Below are positions 29,376-38,749 of a stretch of DNA of 64,000 nt, in pieces. Under the pieces are notes generated by a model. It was not told the origin of the DNA and did no database searches. It worked only from the letters and a program-made list of their open reading frames with translations. The DNA is taken from assembly GCF_964340395.1 (NCBI RefSeq), contig NC_135557.1, positions 13,557,546-13,621,545 on the forward strand, given 5' to 3'. Origin of the DNA: Glandiceps talaboti (lineage: Eukaryota > Hemichordata > Enteropneusta > Spengelidae). The translations under genes and the position numbers were made by a program. Within the stretch, counting starts at the first letter, position 1. Every line of letters starts with the position of its first letter.

Positions 29376-29733
29376 TATGCAGAAAGCATGCCTGTAAGCA
29401 TAATTTTCATCTCAAAGAGAAAATAAAAATATATATATAATGTCATGTCACACCAATGCGTGTATGTGGGTGTATGTATGTATACATGTGTGTGCGTGCA
29501 AGACAATTTCGTATTCAAAGAGGTTGAGGGCGCACAACTTAACGATCGTAGCATTTGGTCAGTGACCGCTTTTGCATTAGCAGCCTTTCTCAGTGTGGAT
29601 GCTGTCTCTGTGTTACAACACGATCGTCGCCATATACTATCTTCGAATTCAGGACTGACCGACCACTTTCATCCCTTAATACAGTACATACATTATCAAC
29701 TTAAAAGTAAAAGCGAAAGGTTTTCAAAAAAGG

Positions 29734-30462
29734 TTACTTTTTTATTGTTTTGCACAGTTCCTCAAATTCACAATCGTAAAGCTTACGCCCCAACGAAAGT
29801 TCATGTTCTAAGCATATGTTACAAAGTCTTTCGTCAAAGTCTGCATATTCTAAAATCATGTCTAAGACTCTGGCACCAGTGGACGTCAAACTTTTCCAAG
29901 TCTGATACTGGGTGTTAATACACATCTTGGGAATAAACAATTGAAAACACACTTTCTTTTTGTCTTCGCTTGTCTCCTGTCTGAGGTTGAACTTGATGGA
30001 AGGAAATTGATCGTTTTTGTCGACAATCCATCTTTCGTTGCGACACAGGGACTTGCTGACATAGTCTGGGTTTTTTATGCCATAGAGTCGACCGGCGTAA
30101 TTTAGATTGTTCGTTGAAAACGGTAAAGTAACCGATTGCTTTTTATCAAAAGCTAAGCCCTGGTGATAAACGAAGTCTAAATTTGCACGCCTGCGCAGTA
30201 GATAATTTCCTCTCACTGTAATGGTAGTTGATCCGGTGGAAGAAAAATTTAAAACAGTGGACGAGTGGGAAAGAGGACGTTTGAATTCCCACATGGTGTG
30301 TTGGAGTTTAGAGCCTCTGAGGTGAATAGACGATGACATTTCTCTTTCGTCAGGCACTTTTCTGTGTCCAATTACGTGTGAAGACACAATGTTTACCATA
30401 AAAAAAACCATACTGGCGCGACCGTCTGATGATCGCACCGTGTGATATTCAACATTGTCCAT
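29734..30462 (-). CDS. Unknown 242-residue protein downstream of the kinase
   Basis: The frame runs back to 30564 only through a TTG inside the kinase gene; the ATG at 30462 is 29 bp beyond the kinase stop and gives 242 residues. It is beta-rich and basic in the centre, with clustered cysteines near the C-terminus (C-N-I-C-L-E-H). I do not recognise it. TTTATT at 29741-29746 is AATAAA inside the last codons. It may share a transcript or promoter region with the kinase. Confidence 0.7.
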   Translation of the reverse strand: MDNVEYHTVRSSDGRASMVFFMVNIVSSHVIGHRKVPDEREMSSSIHLRGSKLQHTMWEFKRPLSHSSTVLNFSSTGSTTITVRGNYLLRRRANLDFVYHQGLAFDKKQSVTLPFSTNNLNYAGRLYGIKNPDYVSKSLCRNERWIVDKNDQFPSIKFNLRQETSEDKKKVCFQLFIPKMCINTQYQTWKSLTSTGARVLDMILEYADFDERLCNICLEHELSLGRKLYDCEFEELCKTIKK

Positions 30463-30490
30463 TGATGTTTTGAGTGTGAATGGCACTGTA

Positions 30491-32266
30491 TTACTTTCTC
30501 CCCTGCTTTTGCAGGTAGAAATCCACGTCGATATACTCGGCATTGCTGTCTTGCACTCTGCCAATCAAATGACAGTTAGGATTTGATCGTGCACATACTT
30601 CAAGTTGTCTCACTTCATTTTTGTTTTCGACTTTTACACGCATATTGAGCACGTCGCAGTCATTAGGTAAATCGAAAACGTGTGGAAAAAAGCAATGCAT
30701 GAATTTGAAAGTCTTTTCCTCGACCTTTGGCAAGACACTGAATCTGTTCACGACCATTCGCCCATCTTGAACGAACGTTTGGCCGGGTTTCTGTTCTGCC
30801 ATGGCTAACGTCATGTTGAGGATAGGTATGGTTACGTTTTTTGATGAATTGGCTACCACGTTCAGTTTGTATGACACAGCGTTACCGAGAGAAGTGGAGG
30901 TCACCTGAGTTCTCCTTTTCACAACACTGACATTATCATTTGAGGGTGAACTTTCGAGCATGCGCAGACACTTTTTAGCTTTTAATCGCCGGTACTGGAG
31001 AGGATGTAAAAGTCCCTTGAGGACATCAATCACTTCGTTACCATATACGTCACGCAATGTATCGAGTAGTGACGTCTTTTTTTCGAAATCGCTAGTTTGA
31101 TTATCCGACGTCAGTCCATGCAGGAGAGAAATCCCACCCGATAATTCCTCGACAAGTGAAGGGTCGTCGTTAACGTGTGAACACCATTCCCAAACTTCCT
31201 CGTGTGTGAGGGAACCCCTGAGTTCTACGTTGGACTGACACAGCTTTAAGAAATGACGACTGTGTGATGACGACATGCAATACAGCATTATGCTCAAATC
31301 GTTTTTGGGATGGTAGCAAGGCAATCCCGCAAGTACCACCGCGCAAATTCCCAAAGAATAACAGTCACAGACATGACTAAGCCTTTCGAACTTGGGACGT
31401 TTTGACAATGCCAACTGTATGTCGAAATATGGTATCAATGATGTCTGTCTGGTAAAGTGAATAGATTTTAGATTGGGGGCAGCATCGGTGACGTGTAGAA
31501 GGGTATTTCTTGGCAGATACTGGACGTCAAGTCCCGTGAGACCAGGGTTCGTTGTACGTGCCAATACGGCAGCCGTTGCTTGTTGTTGGTTTTCACTTTT
31601 ATTATTTTTTTTAAAAAACGTTTGGAGACCAAAACGAGTCATCACGTCAAACACGACAAATTCAGACGACCCAAAATCAATCAGTTGATACTGGTTTGAA
31701 TTTCTTCTGTATGTGATATTTCCAACAGTGATATCGCAATGAACCACTCCAGCTTCGTTAAGAAAATCCAATGCTTCGAGTGTTTGTTTCAGAAAATCAC
31801 CAACATCGAGAAGGTTGTTTTGTATCACACAGTAGTGGAACAAGTTTTCTCCTGCATACTGCATGTATATTTCCCGCACCACTTCCACGTTATTGTTTTC
31901 CTCATGGATGTATCTTACGTGAGTAAGTGAACGAATTCTTGGAACATACCCATGTTTCGAATGGTCCATGTCGTTCAAGTATCCCATGACCAATGCATCT
32001 TTTCCAAGAGACGTCAAAAGGAGGCTATCCAGCATATCATTCTGTGTGATATGGTCGCATGGATTCTTTTCGAAGAAGACATTCTTTTTCACCACAGTGT
32101 CCGTGTTAGCAATGATGGCACATGTACCAAATGAACCACGATTTAAATCAATGCGCTTGCCCTCACTGACTGGCCTGTCTGCATTTACCTTGGCATTTAC
32201 GGGGGTAAAGTGTCGAGTTTTCCCCATGAAAAACATCTCTCCAGCGTCGTTGTTGCTCTTGCTCAT
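30491..32266 (-). CDS. Serine/threonine protein kinase, herpes-type
   Basis: A 591-residue protein. The kinase domain starts with a glycine loop NRGSFG (42-47), a VVKK lysine at 60-61, the catalytic loop HCDITVGN (176-183; Asp178, Asn183) and DFG at 197-199. Replacement of the usual HRD-x-K-P-x-N by H-x-D-I-T-x-x-N is reminiscent of the conserved herpesvirus kinases (UL13/UL97 group). An insertion with charged residues follows the DFG loop, and the last 150 residues (from about 440) form an extra domain I do not recognise. It would phosphorylate viral and nuclear host proteins. It is divergent from the nuclease at 32403; the palindrome GTATATAC (32307-32314) lies 41 bp before the ATG. Confidence 0.88.
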   Translation of the reverse strand: MSKSNNDAGEMFFMGKTRHFTPVNAKVNADRPVSEGKRIDLNRGSFGTCAIIANTDTVVKKNVFFEKNPCDHITQNDMLDSLLLTSLGKDALVMGYLNDMDHSKHGYVPRIRSLTHVRYIHEENNNVEVVREIYMQYAGENLFHYCVIQNNLLDVGDFLKQTLEALDFLNEAGVVHCDITVGNITYRRNSNQYQLIDFGSSEFVVFDVMTRFGLQTFFKKNNKSENQQQATAAVLARTTNPGLTGLDVQYLPRNTLLHVTDAAPNLKSIHFTRQTSLIPYFDIQLALSKRPKFERLSHVCDCYSLGICAVVLAGLPCYHPKNDLSIMLYCMSSSHSRHFLKLCQSNVELRGSLTHEEVWEWCSHVNDDPSLVEELSGGISLLHGLTSDNQTSDFEKKTSLLDTLRDVYGNEVIDVLKGLLHPLQYRRLKAKKCLRMLESSPSNDNVSVVKRRTQVTSTSLGNAVSYKLNVVANSSKNVTIPILNMTLAMAEQKPGQTFVQDGRMVVNRFSVLPKVEEKTFKFMHCFFPHVFDLPNDCDVLNMRVKVENKNEVRQLEVCARSNPNCHLIGRVQDSNAEYIDVDFYLQKQGRK

Positions 32267-32402
32267 GGCAAAGGTGTGAATGATGGAAAGAAAGAAAAAA
32301 GTTCACGTATATACAAGGCTATCTATTTTCTCGTGACGTGTACGCGGGCACGTGGAGTCAATAAATTGCACTGCTTGAACAAGCACCGGAGTCATTTCAA
32401 AC
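32267..32402. promoter_or_regulatory. Divergent promoter, kinase and nuclease
   Basis: 136 bp between start codons. GTATATAC at 32307-32314 is a perfect palindrome and may act as TATA for either direction. TCGTGACGTGTAC at about 32331 is a half CRE. Confidence 0.45.
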
Positions 32403-34016
32403 ATGGGTATTTCGAGTGAATTTCTCAGACACATTGCCAAAACTGGACTGTTTGTAGAACAGGAATTTAGTGATGCCATCGTTGACAGAGAAGTCATGGT
32501 CATGGACGGTACGCAGAGTTTTTATCGCATCCCTACGTTGTTGAATAGGTTGTGCATATGTACTCAATACAAAAGTTTCACAGAACTGTTCACCGAAGCC
32601 ACCACCATTGGTGCAGTGCGCGAAATTAAAAGTAAGAGTGAACCTGTTATCATAGAAAACAAAGTGTGGCATGTGAACTCTGTAGACGCTATCGTAAACG
32701 CTTTTATCCATGACACTATTGATTTCGCAGTTCATACCAGACAGATGCAGGAAAAAGTACAGCCTGCCATGGAAAACTACCTGTCTGACTTGGTCGTGTG
32801 TGTGGACGGTGGTATACCGTTTGCGAAGAAGACCACAGTTATGAAACGTTACGAACAAACGTCCGATCAAAGGTGGATAGACCGCTTAACGAAAGAGCTC
32901 GACAACACAGACAGGTTATCAGAAAAGGACAAACAATCTTTGATTGACAAAGCGAAGAAGAAACTCACAGCAGCGATAGAACACTTGCCTACATTTCCGT
33001 ATAAGGGAAACCTGACAAAACTGATGAAAAGTGAACAGTTCAGAACACGGCTCATGACGCTGTTTGAAACGTCTTTGCAAGAGACGCTTTTACCAATACC
33101 ATTCAGAGTGTACAGCGTTCAACAAAAACAGAGACATGGACATATAAACTGGTGGAAGAAAGTGAGTGGGAGTGGAACATGGACGGAACTGGAAACGGCT
33201 TTAAACAGTCTACAGTCCCCTCCTCTAGAGGCCGACATTATGACCACTGTGATTGCAGATTGCACACAAAGGAAAATCGTGATCGTTTCTGTAGACACGG
33301 ATTGTCTTCTCTATCTCATAGCCCGTGGGTCAGATGCCATGTTGGTCAGTCAACGACCTCTAATAACACACTGCGGTCAGGTGGCAAGGAAAGGAACTTG
33401 CCTAAATTTTGATCACTTGCAGAAAGCCCATACACACACACCATGTCTTTTGTTGGACTTTTTAGTGTTGTTAAGTTTTGCAGGTTCCGACTACCATCAA
33501 AACTACCCCTATTTCGGAACGAAGGTCCAGTTACACCTGTACAAACTATTCGAACAAAAACGCCAAGCACTATTGAATGGAGAAGACGTCATGAACCACC
33601 CTTTTCCCATCGTGGAAGTAAAGAGCGAATGGTTTCAAGCAAAAGGCAACGTTGGAAAAAAACAGAAGTGGTTACAAGAGTTAAGATCCAACGACCGTTT
33701 GTTTTGCTTTCGTTTCAAGGACAGGATATGCCTGTTTGAGTTCTTACCCGCGAAACTGATCGAGTTCATCGAGGCTATTGGTAGCAAAATGAAATACCTG
33801 AAGAAGAGAACGAGTACATGGTCCCGAAATGTATTGTTTATGAGTCAATTCGAACACAACATGAGGCGACATTTCTACTTACTGGAGTACATGACAAACT
33901 GTCAAACTAACGTCGATGTTGCGGTGAAACAGGACAGTCTACTGGCCAAAAAATATGGGTATACAGCATCGGGATTGTTTCGCCTTCCCTTTTCACCCGT
34001 TGGAAATGAAAGATAA
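32403..34016 (+). CDS. XPG/FEN1-family nuclease
   Basis: A 537-residue protein with the superfamily motifs in order: MGISSEF start (helical N-terminus), VMVMDG (Asp35), VCVDGGIPFAKK (Asp135, followed by R149), LEADI (Glu276, Asp278), SVDTDCLL (Asp298, Asp300), and FAGSDYHQNYPYFG (Asp363), the helix-hairpin-helix-like start. All metal-binding acidic positions are present. Length is above FEN1 because of an insertion at about 160-270. This family includes DNA flap endonucleases and the herpesvirus host-shutoff RNase; the replication genes nearby favour a DNA role, but mRNA cleavage cannot be excluded. AATAAA lies at about 34023. Confidence 0.85.
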   Translation: MGISSEFLRHIAKTGLFVEQEFSDAIVDREVMVMDGTQSFYRIPTLLNRLCICTQYKSFTELFTEATTIGAVREIKSKSEPVIIENKVWHVNSVDAIVNAFIHDTIDFAVHTRQMQEKVQPAMENYLSDLVVCVDGGIPFAKKTTVMKRYEQTSDQRWIDRLTKELDNTDRLSEKDKQSLIDKAKKKLTAAIEHLPTFPYKGNLTKLMKSEQFRTRLMTLFETSLQETLLPIPFRVYSVQQKQRHGHINWWKKVSGSGTWTELETALNSLQSPPLEADIMTTVIADCTQRKIVIVSVDTDCLLYLIARGSDAMLVSQRPLITHCGQVARKGTCLNFDHLQKAHTHTPCLLLDFLVLLSFAGSDYHQNYPYFGTKVQLHLYKLFEQKRQALLNGEDVMNHPFPIVEVKSEWFQAKGNVGKKQKWLQELRSNDRLFCFRFKDRICLFEFLPAKLIEFIEAIGSKMKYLKKRTSTWSRNVLFMSQFEHNMRRHFYLLEYMTNCQTNVDVAVKQDSLLAKKYGYTASGLFRLPFSPVGNER

Positions 34017-34074
34017 AATTGCAATAAAAAATACTCAAGTATAAATGTTTGTGTTTTGTGTTTTGTTGACTAGC

Positions 34075-35346
34075 ATGGCTGATTACATTGCACCGAAACA
34101 ATGGCTTGTTCGCTCTATCAAACGCACAGTGTTACTAACACCAAACACAATCTTCGAATCTCTCCAAATGAATGATCCGGCAAAAGAACCCATCCTTCTA
34201 GCCAATGGTATCGACAAATCAAGGTTAAAAGACCACCGACTCTTTGAAACATCGTTTTCGTCAAAATCAATTGTGTTATGTAATAAAACTACAAATCCCG
34301 ATTTCAGAGAAGGCCCTTTACCAAAATGGTGGATACTTGATTCTATGAAAGTTAGTCCAGTGGAATCGTCTTCACAAAAACCTTTTTACTATACGTGGTC
34401 GGTGTATCTGGCAGACAACGAAAATCACAGGCATAGGGATTTGGCAGTACCTAAACAATGTATCGTCGATGACAAGGCAATGCAGTTTTGTGAATACAAC
34501 ATAAAAGATGCCAGTAAACCGGGAAACGACAAAGCAGTCTTTTCCAACGATACCAGACATATCGACAGATTGGGCGAAGTGGCCAATAATTACCAATCGT
34601 CGACGGTAGTCACCATAAAGAGACCAAAAACAGAAAAATGCAATATCGAATCGTTTGTAGGCTCCCCCCTACACTTTCGTTTAGAACAGAGGGGTTATCA
34701 TATCGAACTGTCGGATTTCACGAGATACAAAGCTGTCATCGAAGACAAAAAACACGGTTTAATAGTGACAGGTGAAGAAGGAGAAGAAGACAGGGACGAC
34801 TTGCAATCTCTTTTAATAGCGGCAGTGATGAACGAAACTGTGAAGTGTTGTCTTCATGGTGCTTTTGACGAAAAACTACTGGAGATTGACAGATCCACTG
34901 GAAGAGGACAGTATCCCATGAGACACAATAAGAAAGGCGAAGGTGTGGCTGCAGTAATACCGTTTGACGTCATAAAGAAATTCGTCGCTTGGGCTAAACA
35001 CTTGCAAGAGGTCAGTGGGGTCAAAGACTGCAGGAACAAGCGTTTGGTTTTAATATTGAACAGGCATTATGACTACAACAACGTTTATCCCTTGCGACTT
35101 ACAGTGGAGGTACAGTACAGAGTAGCCTCGTATGAAAACAAATGGAACGACGTGTCGTGTGTACTCAAAAAAATTCTCTTCCCCAAATCTATCTTTGAAA
35201 ACACGACAGATGATATGGACGGACAAATGACTATAGGTGAAGCTGACGAGGAAGACGATGTTGATGATGATGATGAGGATGATGAGGAGGAGGATGAAGC
35301 TTTCCAACAAGTATTGCGAGACTATGATATAGAAAGTGAATACTAA
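34075..35346 (+). CDS. Unknown 423-residue protein with acidic tail
   Basis: The first ATG preceded by a TATA box (TATAAA 34040-34045) is at 34075; the upstream extension is TATA/leader. The product is a beta/alpha mixture without membrane segments. The last 45 residues are almost all Asp/Glu before a short polar end, an acidic tail of the kind seen in single-stranded-DNA-binding proteins and histone chaperones. Its position after the nuclease and kinase would fit a replication accessory role, but I recognise no domain. Confidence 0.7.
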   Translation: MADYIAPKQWLVRSIKRTVLLTPNTIFESLQMNDPAKEPILLANGIDKSRLKDHRLFETSFSSKSIVLCNKTTNPDFREGPLPKWWILDSMKVSPVESSSQKPFYYTWSVYLADNENHRHRDLAVPKQCIVDDKAMQFCEYNIKDASKPGNDKAVFSNDTRHIDRLGEVANNYQSSTVVTIKRPKTEKCNIESFVGSPLHFRLEQRGYHIELSDFTRYKAVIEDKKHGLIVTGEEGEEDRDDLQSLLIAAVMNETVKCCLHGAFDEKLLEIDRSTGRGQYPMRHNKKGEGVAAVIPFDVIKKFVAWAKHLQEVSGVKDCRNKRLVLILNRHYDYNNVYPLRLTVEVQYRVASYENKWNDVSCVLKKILFPKSIFENTTDDMDGQMTIGEADEEDDVDDDDEDDEEEDEAFQQVLRDYDIESEY

Positions 35347-35429
35347 TTCTCACCATGTTAACTTTTGTATATTAATGTACATGTTCCTCGAGCTCTTTAC
35401 ATTGTCACGGTTGGTTGGATACAAAAAAA

Positions 35430-36104
35430 ATGACAGTGCACTCTGCCATCATCACTTCTGCCGTTCTATTTTGCCTGTTGAGCGTGTGTTTAACACTACC
35501 TCACTACCACAATGACAACCTAATAGATGACGAATGTAATCTACATGTACAGCAATGGAGAAAAGACAGTAAATGGTTGTCTGATCGAGATTTACATTGC
35601 ATTTTCACCAATGCTAATCATTCGGCCCCCTGTTTATGCAATGCGACAAAAGCCTGTATAATTCCGGGTGAACTGGTTGAATCAGTAAGAGAATCCACAA
35701 AAATATTAAACCTGAAATACGAATACAAAGGATGTGATTGTCTTTGTGACGTGGATAAAAAGGATCGTTTCAATTTCGGTAAATGGAAATGTCATCCATC
35801 AATAGACAGATTCATTCGTAGCAGAGTATTGACAACTCGACTGTGTGAAGACGCGACAACAGAAACAGAAGGTGATAGTAATACGTACGACATCAAAGAT
35901 GTTTCATACGTTTTCGAGGACATCACATCTACTAACGACACAAGAACAAACCAGAAAACATCAAACGGTTTTTCTGCATTGAAAGTCAGTATTGCAATAG
36001 CAATATTCATTGGGTTGATTGTAGTGGGTATCATCATTTCAATCGTTTGTCGTGCACTGGATAAACATAGTTCCAACCCCCTAGATGAACACGAGATGCA
36101 TTGA
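35430..36104 (+). CDS. Type I membrane glycoprotein, cysteine-rich
   Basis: The ATG at 35430 (upstream codons are TTG-started) gives 224 residues: signal peptide (about 1-24), an ectodomain with about eleven cysteines and sequons (NHS, NAT, NDT), a transmembrane helix near 185-208 and a short tail. The motif C-D-C-L-C ... G-K-W-K-C-H is shared with the secreted protein at 6730-7170. Likely an envelope or decoy receptor; no specific family recognised. AATAAA at 36204-36209 follows. Confidence 0.7.
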   Translation: MTVHSAIITSAVLFCLLSVCLTLPHYHNDNLIDDECNLHVQQWRKDSKWLSDRDLHCIFTNANHSAPCLCNATKACIIPGELVESVRESTKILNLKYEYKGCDCLCDVDKKDRFNFGKWKCHPSIDRFIRSRVLTTRLCEDATTETEGDSNTYDIKDVSYVFEDITSTNDTRTNQKTSNGFSALKVSIAIAIFIGLIVVGIIISIVCRALDKHSSNPLDEHEMH

Positions 36105-36270
36105 TAAGAAATAAGAACTTCAGAATCTTCTTTTTTTGTATCTCTCTCAGAGTCTCTCTCTCATGCTTGTACATCATCACACAAATCAAATACATCTATT
36201 CGCAATAAAATATTCTTAATAAAACATTTATTGTCATTGTGTAATTTAAAAAAAACGTGATTGAAAACAA

Positions 36271-37031
36271 TTAGTCACTGGTTGATAGTGGCTGTGTACT
36301 TTGTTGGTGCATCACTTCTGCAAGTAGTTCCACAAAGTATAAAAAATCCTGTATATACTCCTCACTGTTTTCTACTTGGTTTCGTATTGCAATGATTTGG
36401 TCAACACTCGGAAGCTCTTTACCATGAGGGAGAAGCTTAACAAGCTGTTCGAACAAATCGGCATTCAGTTCCTGCAGTTTTTCAAATGCAAGGTTAAAAA
36501 ACGGCGCCCATACTGCCAGTACATTTGTAAACTTCCACACCAACCGTCCGTCATCGTTGCCGCTTTTGATGTGACGAAGAACTTTGGCCATCCCAACGAC
36601 AGAAATGCCCAAGGGTGTTTTGATTTCGCATGTTTCTTTCATGTCATCCAATACCATCATAACGGTTGCATACTGATGGAATGGTATATTCTCTGGATTG
36701 AATTGTCGGAGAACACTCTGTCTGAGTTCCTGTAAGAACAACATAGAAAAAGAGAACGTTGTCATCCACATTGCATAGTGAATTGTAAAACATGCAATAC
36801 AAGCGAAAGAGATAGAGTATATATATTCATTCATTCATTCATTCATTCATTCATTCATTCATTCAACATATCTATGTTACTTACAATGTAAGCCAAGTAG
36901 TCGTACGGTTTGTAATGCTTGTTGGCCAAAGGAGGCGCAGATGACATGGAATTTGCCAATGGTAATTCACTGGCAAAAGCTTCATCGGCTTTCCTCTTTT
37001 TCTGTAGTGTACTCTTCCCTGTGAAATACAT
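36271..37031 (-). CDS. Two-exon gene for a 201-residue protein
   Basis: Exon 1 is 37031-36885 (49 codons, starting MYFTGKS); exon 2 is 36729-36271. The 155-bp intron begins GTAAGTAAC and ends TTGTTCTTACAG; it contains an (ATTC)n microsatellite. The reading frame is phase 0 across the join. Exon 1 is basic (KKRKADE, possible nuclear signal) and exon 2 is a helical, leucine-rich domain I do not recognise. Read without splicing, exon 2 has a hydrophobic N-terminus that is really intron. TTTATT at 36227-36232 is the likely polyadenylation signal. The upstream flank has the CRE array at 37080-37560. Confidence 0.65.
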
Positions 37032-37079
37032 AATTGAATGGTAAAAAATCCCCCGTCCATCGACATTTATATACTATTT

Positions 37080-37560
37080 CCATTGCCTTCTGACGTCATA
37101 ATCTTCGTACGAGAAAGGCTCAACACAAAATGTTGACGACATGTACTTGATGTGTGCAAAACGTCATACTTTTTGAAAGATTCGATATCATGCATGTCTT
37201 TTTCACGTAACACATTGACGTCATATATTTTTTGGACGATTCGATATCGTGTATCTGATGTCATGGTGTGTGTCTCGTGCACGTAACACGTTGACGTCAT
37301 ATTTTTTTGGAACAATTCGATATCGTGTATCTGATGTCATGGTGTATGTCTTTTTCACGTAACACGTTGATGTCATTTTTTTTTGAACAATTCGATATCG
37401 TCTATCTGATGTCATGGTTTGTGTCTTGTTCACGTAACACGTTGACGTCATATTTATTGAACGATTCGATATCGTGCATGCCATATTGTGTGTGTCTCGT
37501 TCACGTCACAATTTGTTTTTGAAAGAATCAATATGTCATAGTGTTGACGTCATAATTTTT
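37080..37560 (-). repeat. Tandem promoter array, about five units
   Basis: Units of about 75-90 bp contain ATTCGATATCGT, CTGATGTCATGG, a TTCACGTAACACG and TTGACGTCATATTT, repeated about five times with variation. They lie upstream of the 37031 gene. The GACGTCA core is a CRE, so this resembles the array before 14418 with different spacer sequence. Confidence 0.8.
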
Positions 37561-37867
37561 ATCAAAACGGCTCGTCTCGTTCACTTAAGATGTTGATTAC
37601 TTTTGTTAAAACATAATGTCACAACAAAAATGTAATGTCATAGCTTTTACCTTTCACATCATTCCCATTGGCGTGTTCTTTCTCAGTTTTGGAACATAGT
37701 TGCCGAATCATATACTATTTCTATGTCGTGATCAAAACAAAAAGATAGCTCAAAAAAGACCCATAAAAATGTTATTGTCAATATTCTTTCTTTCTTTCTT
37801 TGTATTTTTTTCTTTATCAAATAGTCACCTCTATCAACCATAGCAAATACCTAGCCAACGTTAGTCG

Positions 37868-37953
37868 TCCCTGGTAGCTCAATTGGTAGAGCAGTGATTG
37901 ATGAATTTTATTCAAACAGATCACAGATGCTGGTTCGAGCCCGGCTCGGGGAA
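37868..37953 (+). tRNA. tRNA-like gene with an enlarged anticodon loop
   Basis: TCCCTGG (37868-37874) pairs with TCGGGGA (37946-37952). The D arm GCTC/GAGC, the T arm GCTGG/CCGGC with loop TTCGAGC and a 5-bp anticodon stem GTGAT/ATCAC all form. The anticodon loop is 21 bases, as if a 14-base intron were present, and has its own TGAAT/ATTCA hairpin. A TTTTT terminator follows at about 37960. I cannot fix the anticodon, so amino-acid identity is open. It may be a pseudogene. Confidence 0.55.
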
Positions 37954-38148
37954 AACTGTTTTTCTTGTTTGTGTTTTTTTTTTAAAATTACTTTCAGTTT
38001 GCTCGCGCCACACACATTTGCTAACACAGAGACAACATATACGGCGTGTTCCGGTTATCGAACGACCGGTCATTTAGCAGGTAAGCATCGTAAGAGGGCG
38101 CCCCATATTCGACAAAGTGAGTAAACAACGTTTCAGTGTTAAAAAAAG

Positions 38149-38724
38149 TCAAATTTTATTGACATAGTACGCCATTAAGTGTAGAAAACACTCGACACCG
38201 AACATTCCCAATCGAAATAAAGATCTCAAAATGTTTTTCTCATTGCCATTCTCTTTCTCGTAATGTCTTGCCATTTCTTTTGCAAACGCATCCACCCTGC
38301 AATGAAATGATCCTGACTTGGCATGCAAACAGAGATAAGCTGTGACTACAAGTAAAATAGCTTGATAACAATCGATCTGGATGCTGTTGCTTTGTTCTTT
38401 ATCATATATAACGACCACAGAGATCGAATTCTCGTCTTTCCTTGGACAAAGAAGATTTTCCCTCATGATGTTCCATTTCATTATGATGTTTTCCTCATTG
38501 TCCTCTTGCATATCAAGGAATAGAATGTTAACGCAAAGCCGTATTTCTTCACTGTATTTAATCTTCAGCCTGTTCCAATACTCGTAGAGTAATGTATTGT
38601 TTATTGGAATATAAGTGTTTTCGTTAGTGATCGACATGATGTCAATGTCATTTGTGTGATCTTGTGCGATTGAATGGACCAATTCCATCAATGCAGTTCT
38701 GAACACGTCTTCCGCCGACATCAT
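38149..38724 (-). CDS. Unknown 191-residue protein
   Basis: The first ATG is at 38724 (38730 is TTG). The product is helical and acidic without membrane or zinc motifs; I do not recognise it. The gene starts 26 bp after the primase stop, on the same strand, so its promoter is inside the primase gene or it shares the transcript. TTTATT at 38155-38160 gives AATAAA inside the last codons, 4 bases before the stop. Confidence 0.65.
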   Translation of the reverse strand: MMSAEDVFRTALMELVHSIAQDHTNDIDIMSITNENTYIPINNTLLYEYWNRLKIKYSEEIRLCVNILFLDMQEDNEENIIMKWNIMRENLLCPRKDENSISVVVIYDKEQSNSIQIDCYQAILLVVTAYLCLHAKSGSFHCRVDAFAKEMARHYEKENGNEKNILRSLFRLGMFGVECFLHLMAYYVNKI

Positions 38725-38749
38725 TGACAATGGGACAAGACCTGTTATG

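Noticed and set aside
29445-29918. 157-codon + frame overlapping the gene at 29734-30462
   Set aside because: Begins in simple (TGTATG) repeat and runs antisense to a better-supported gene.
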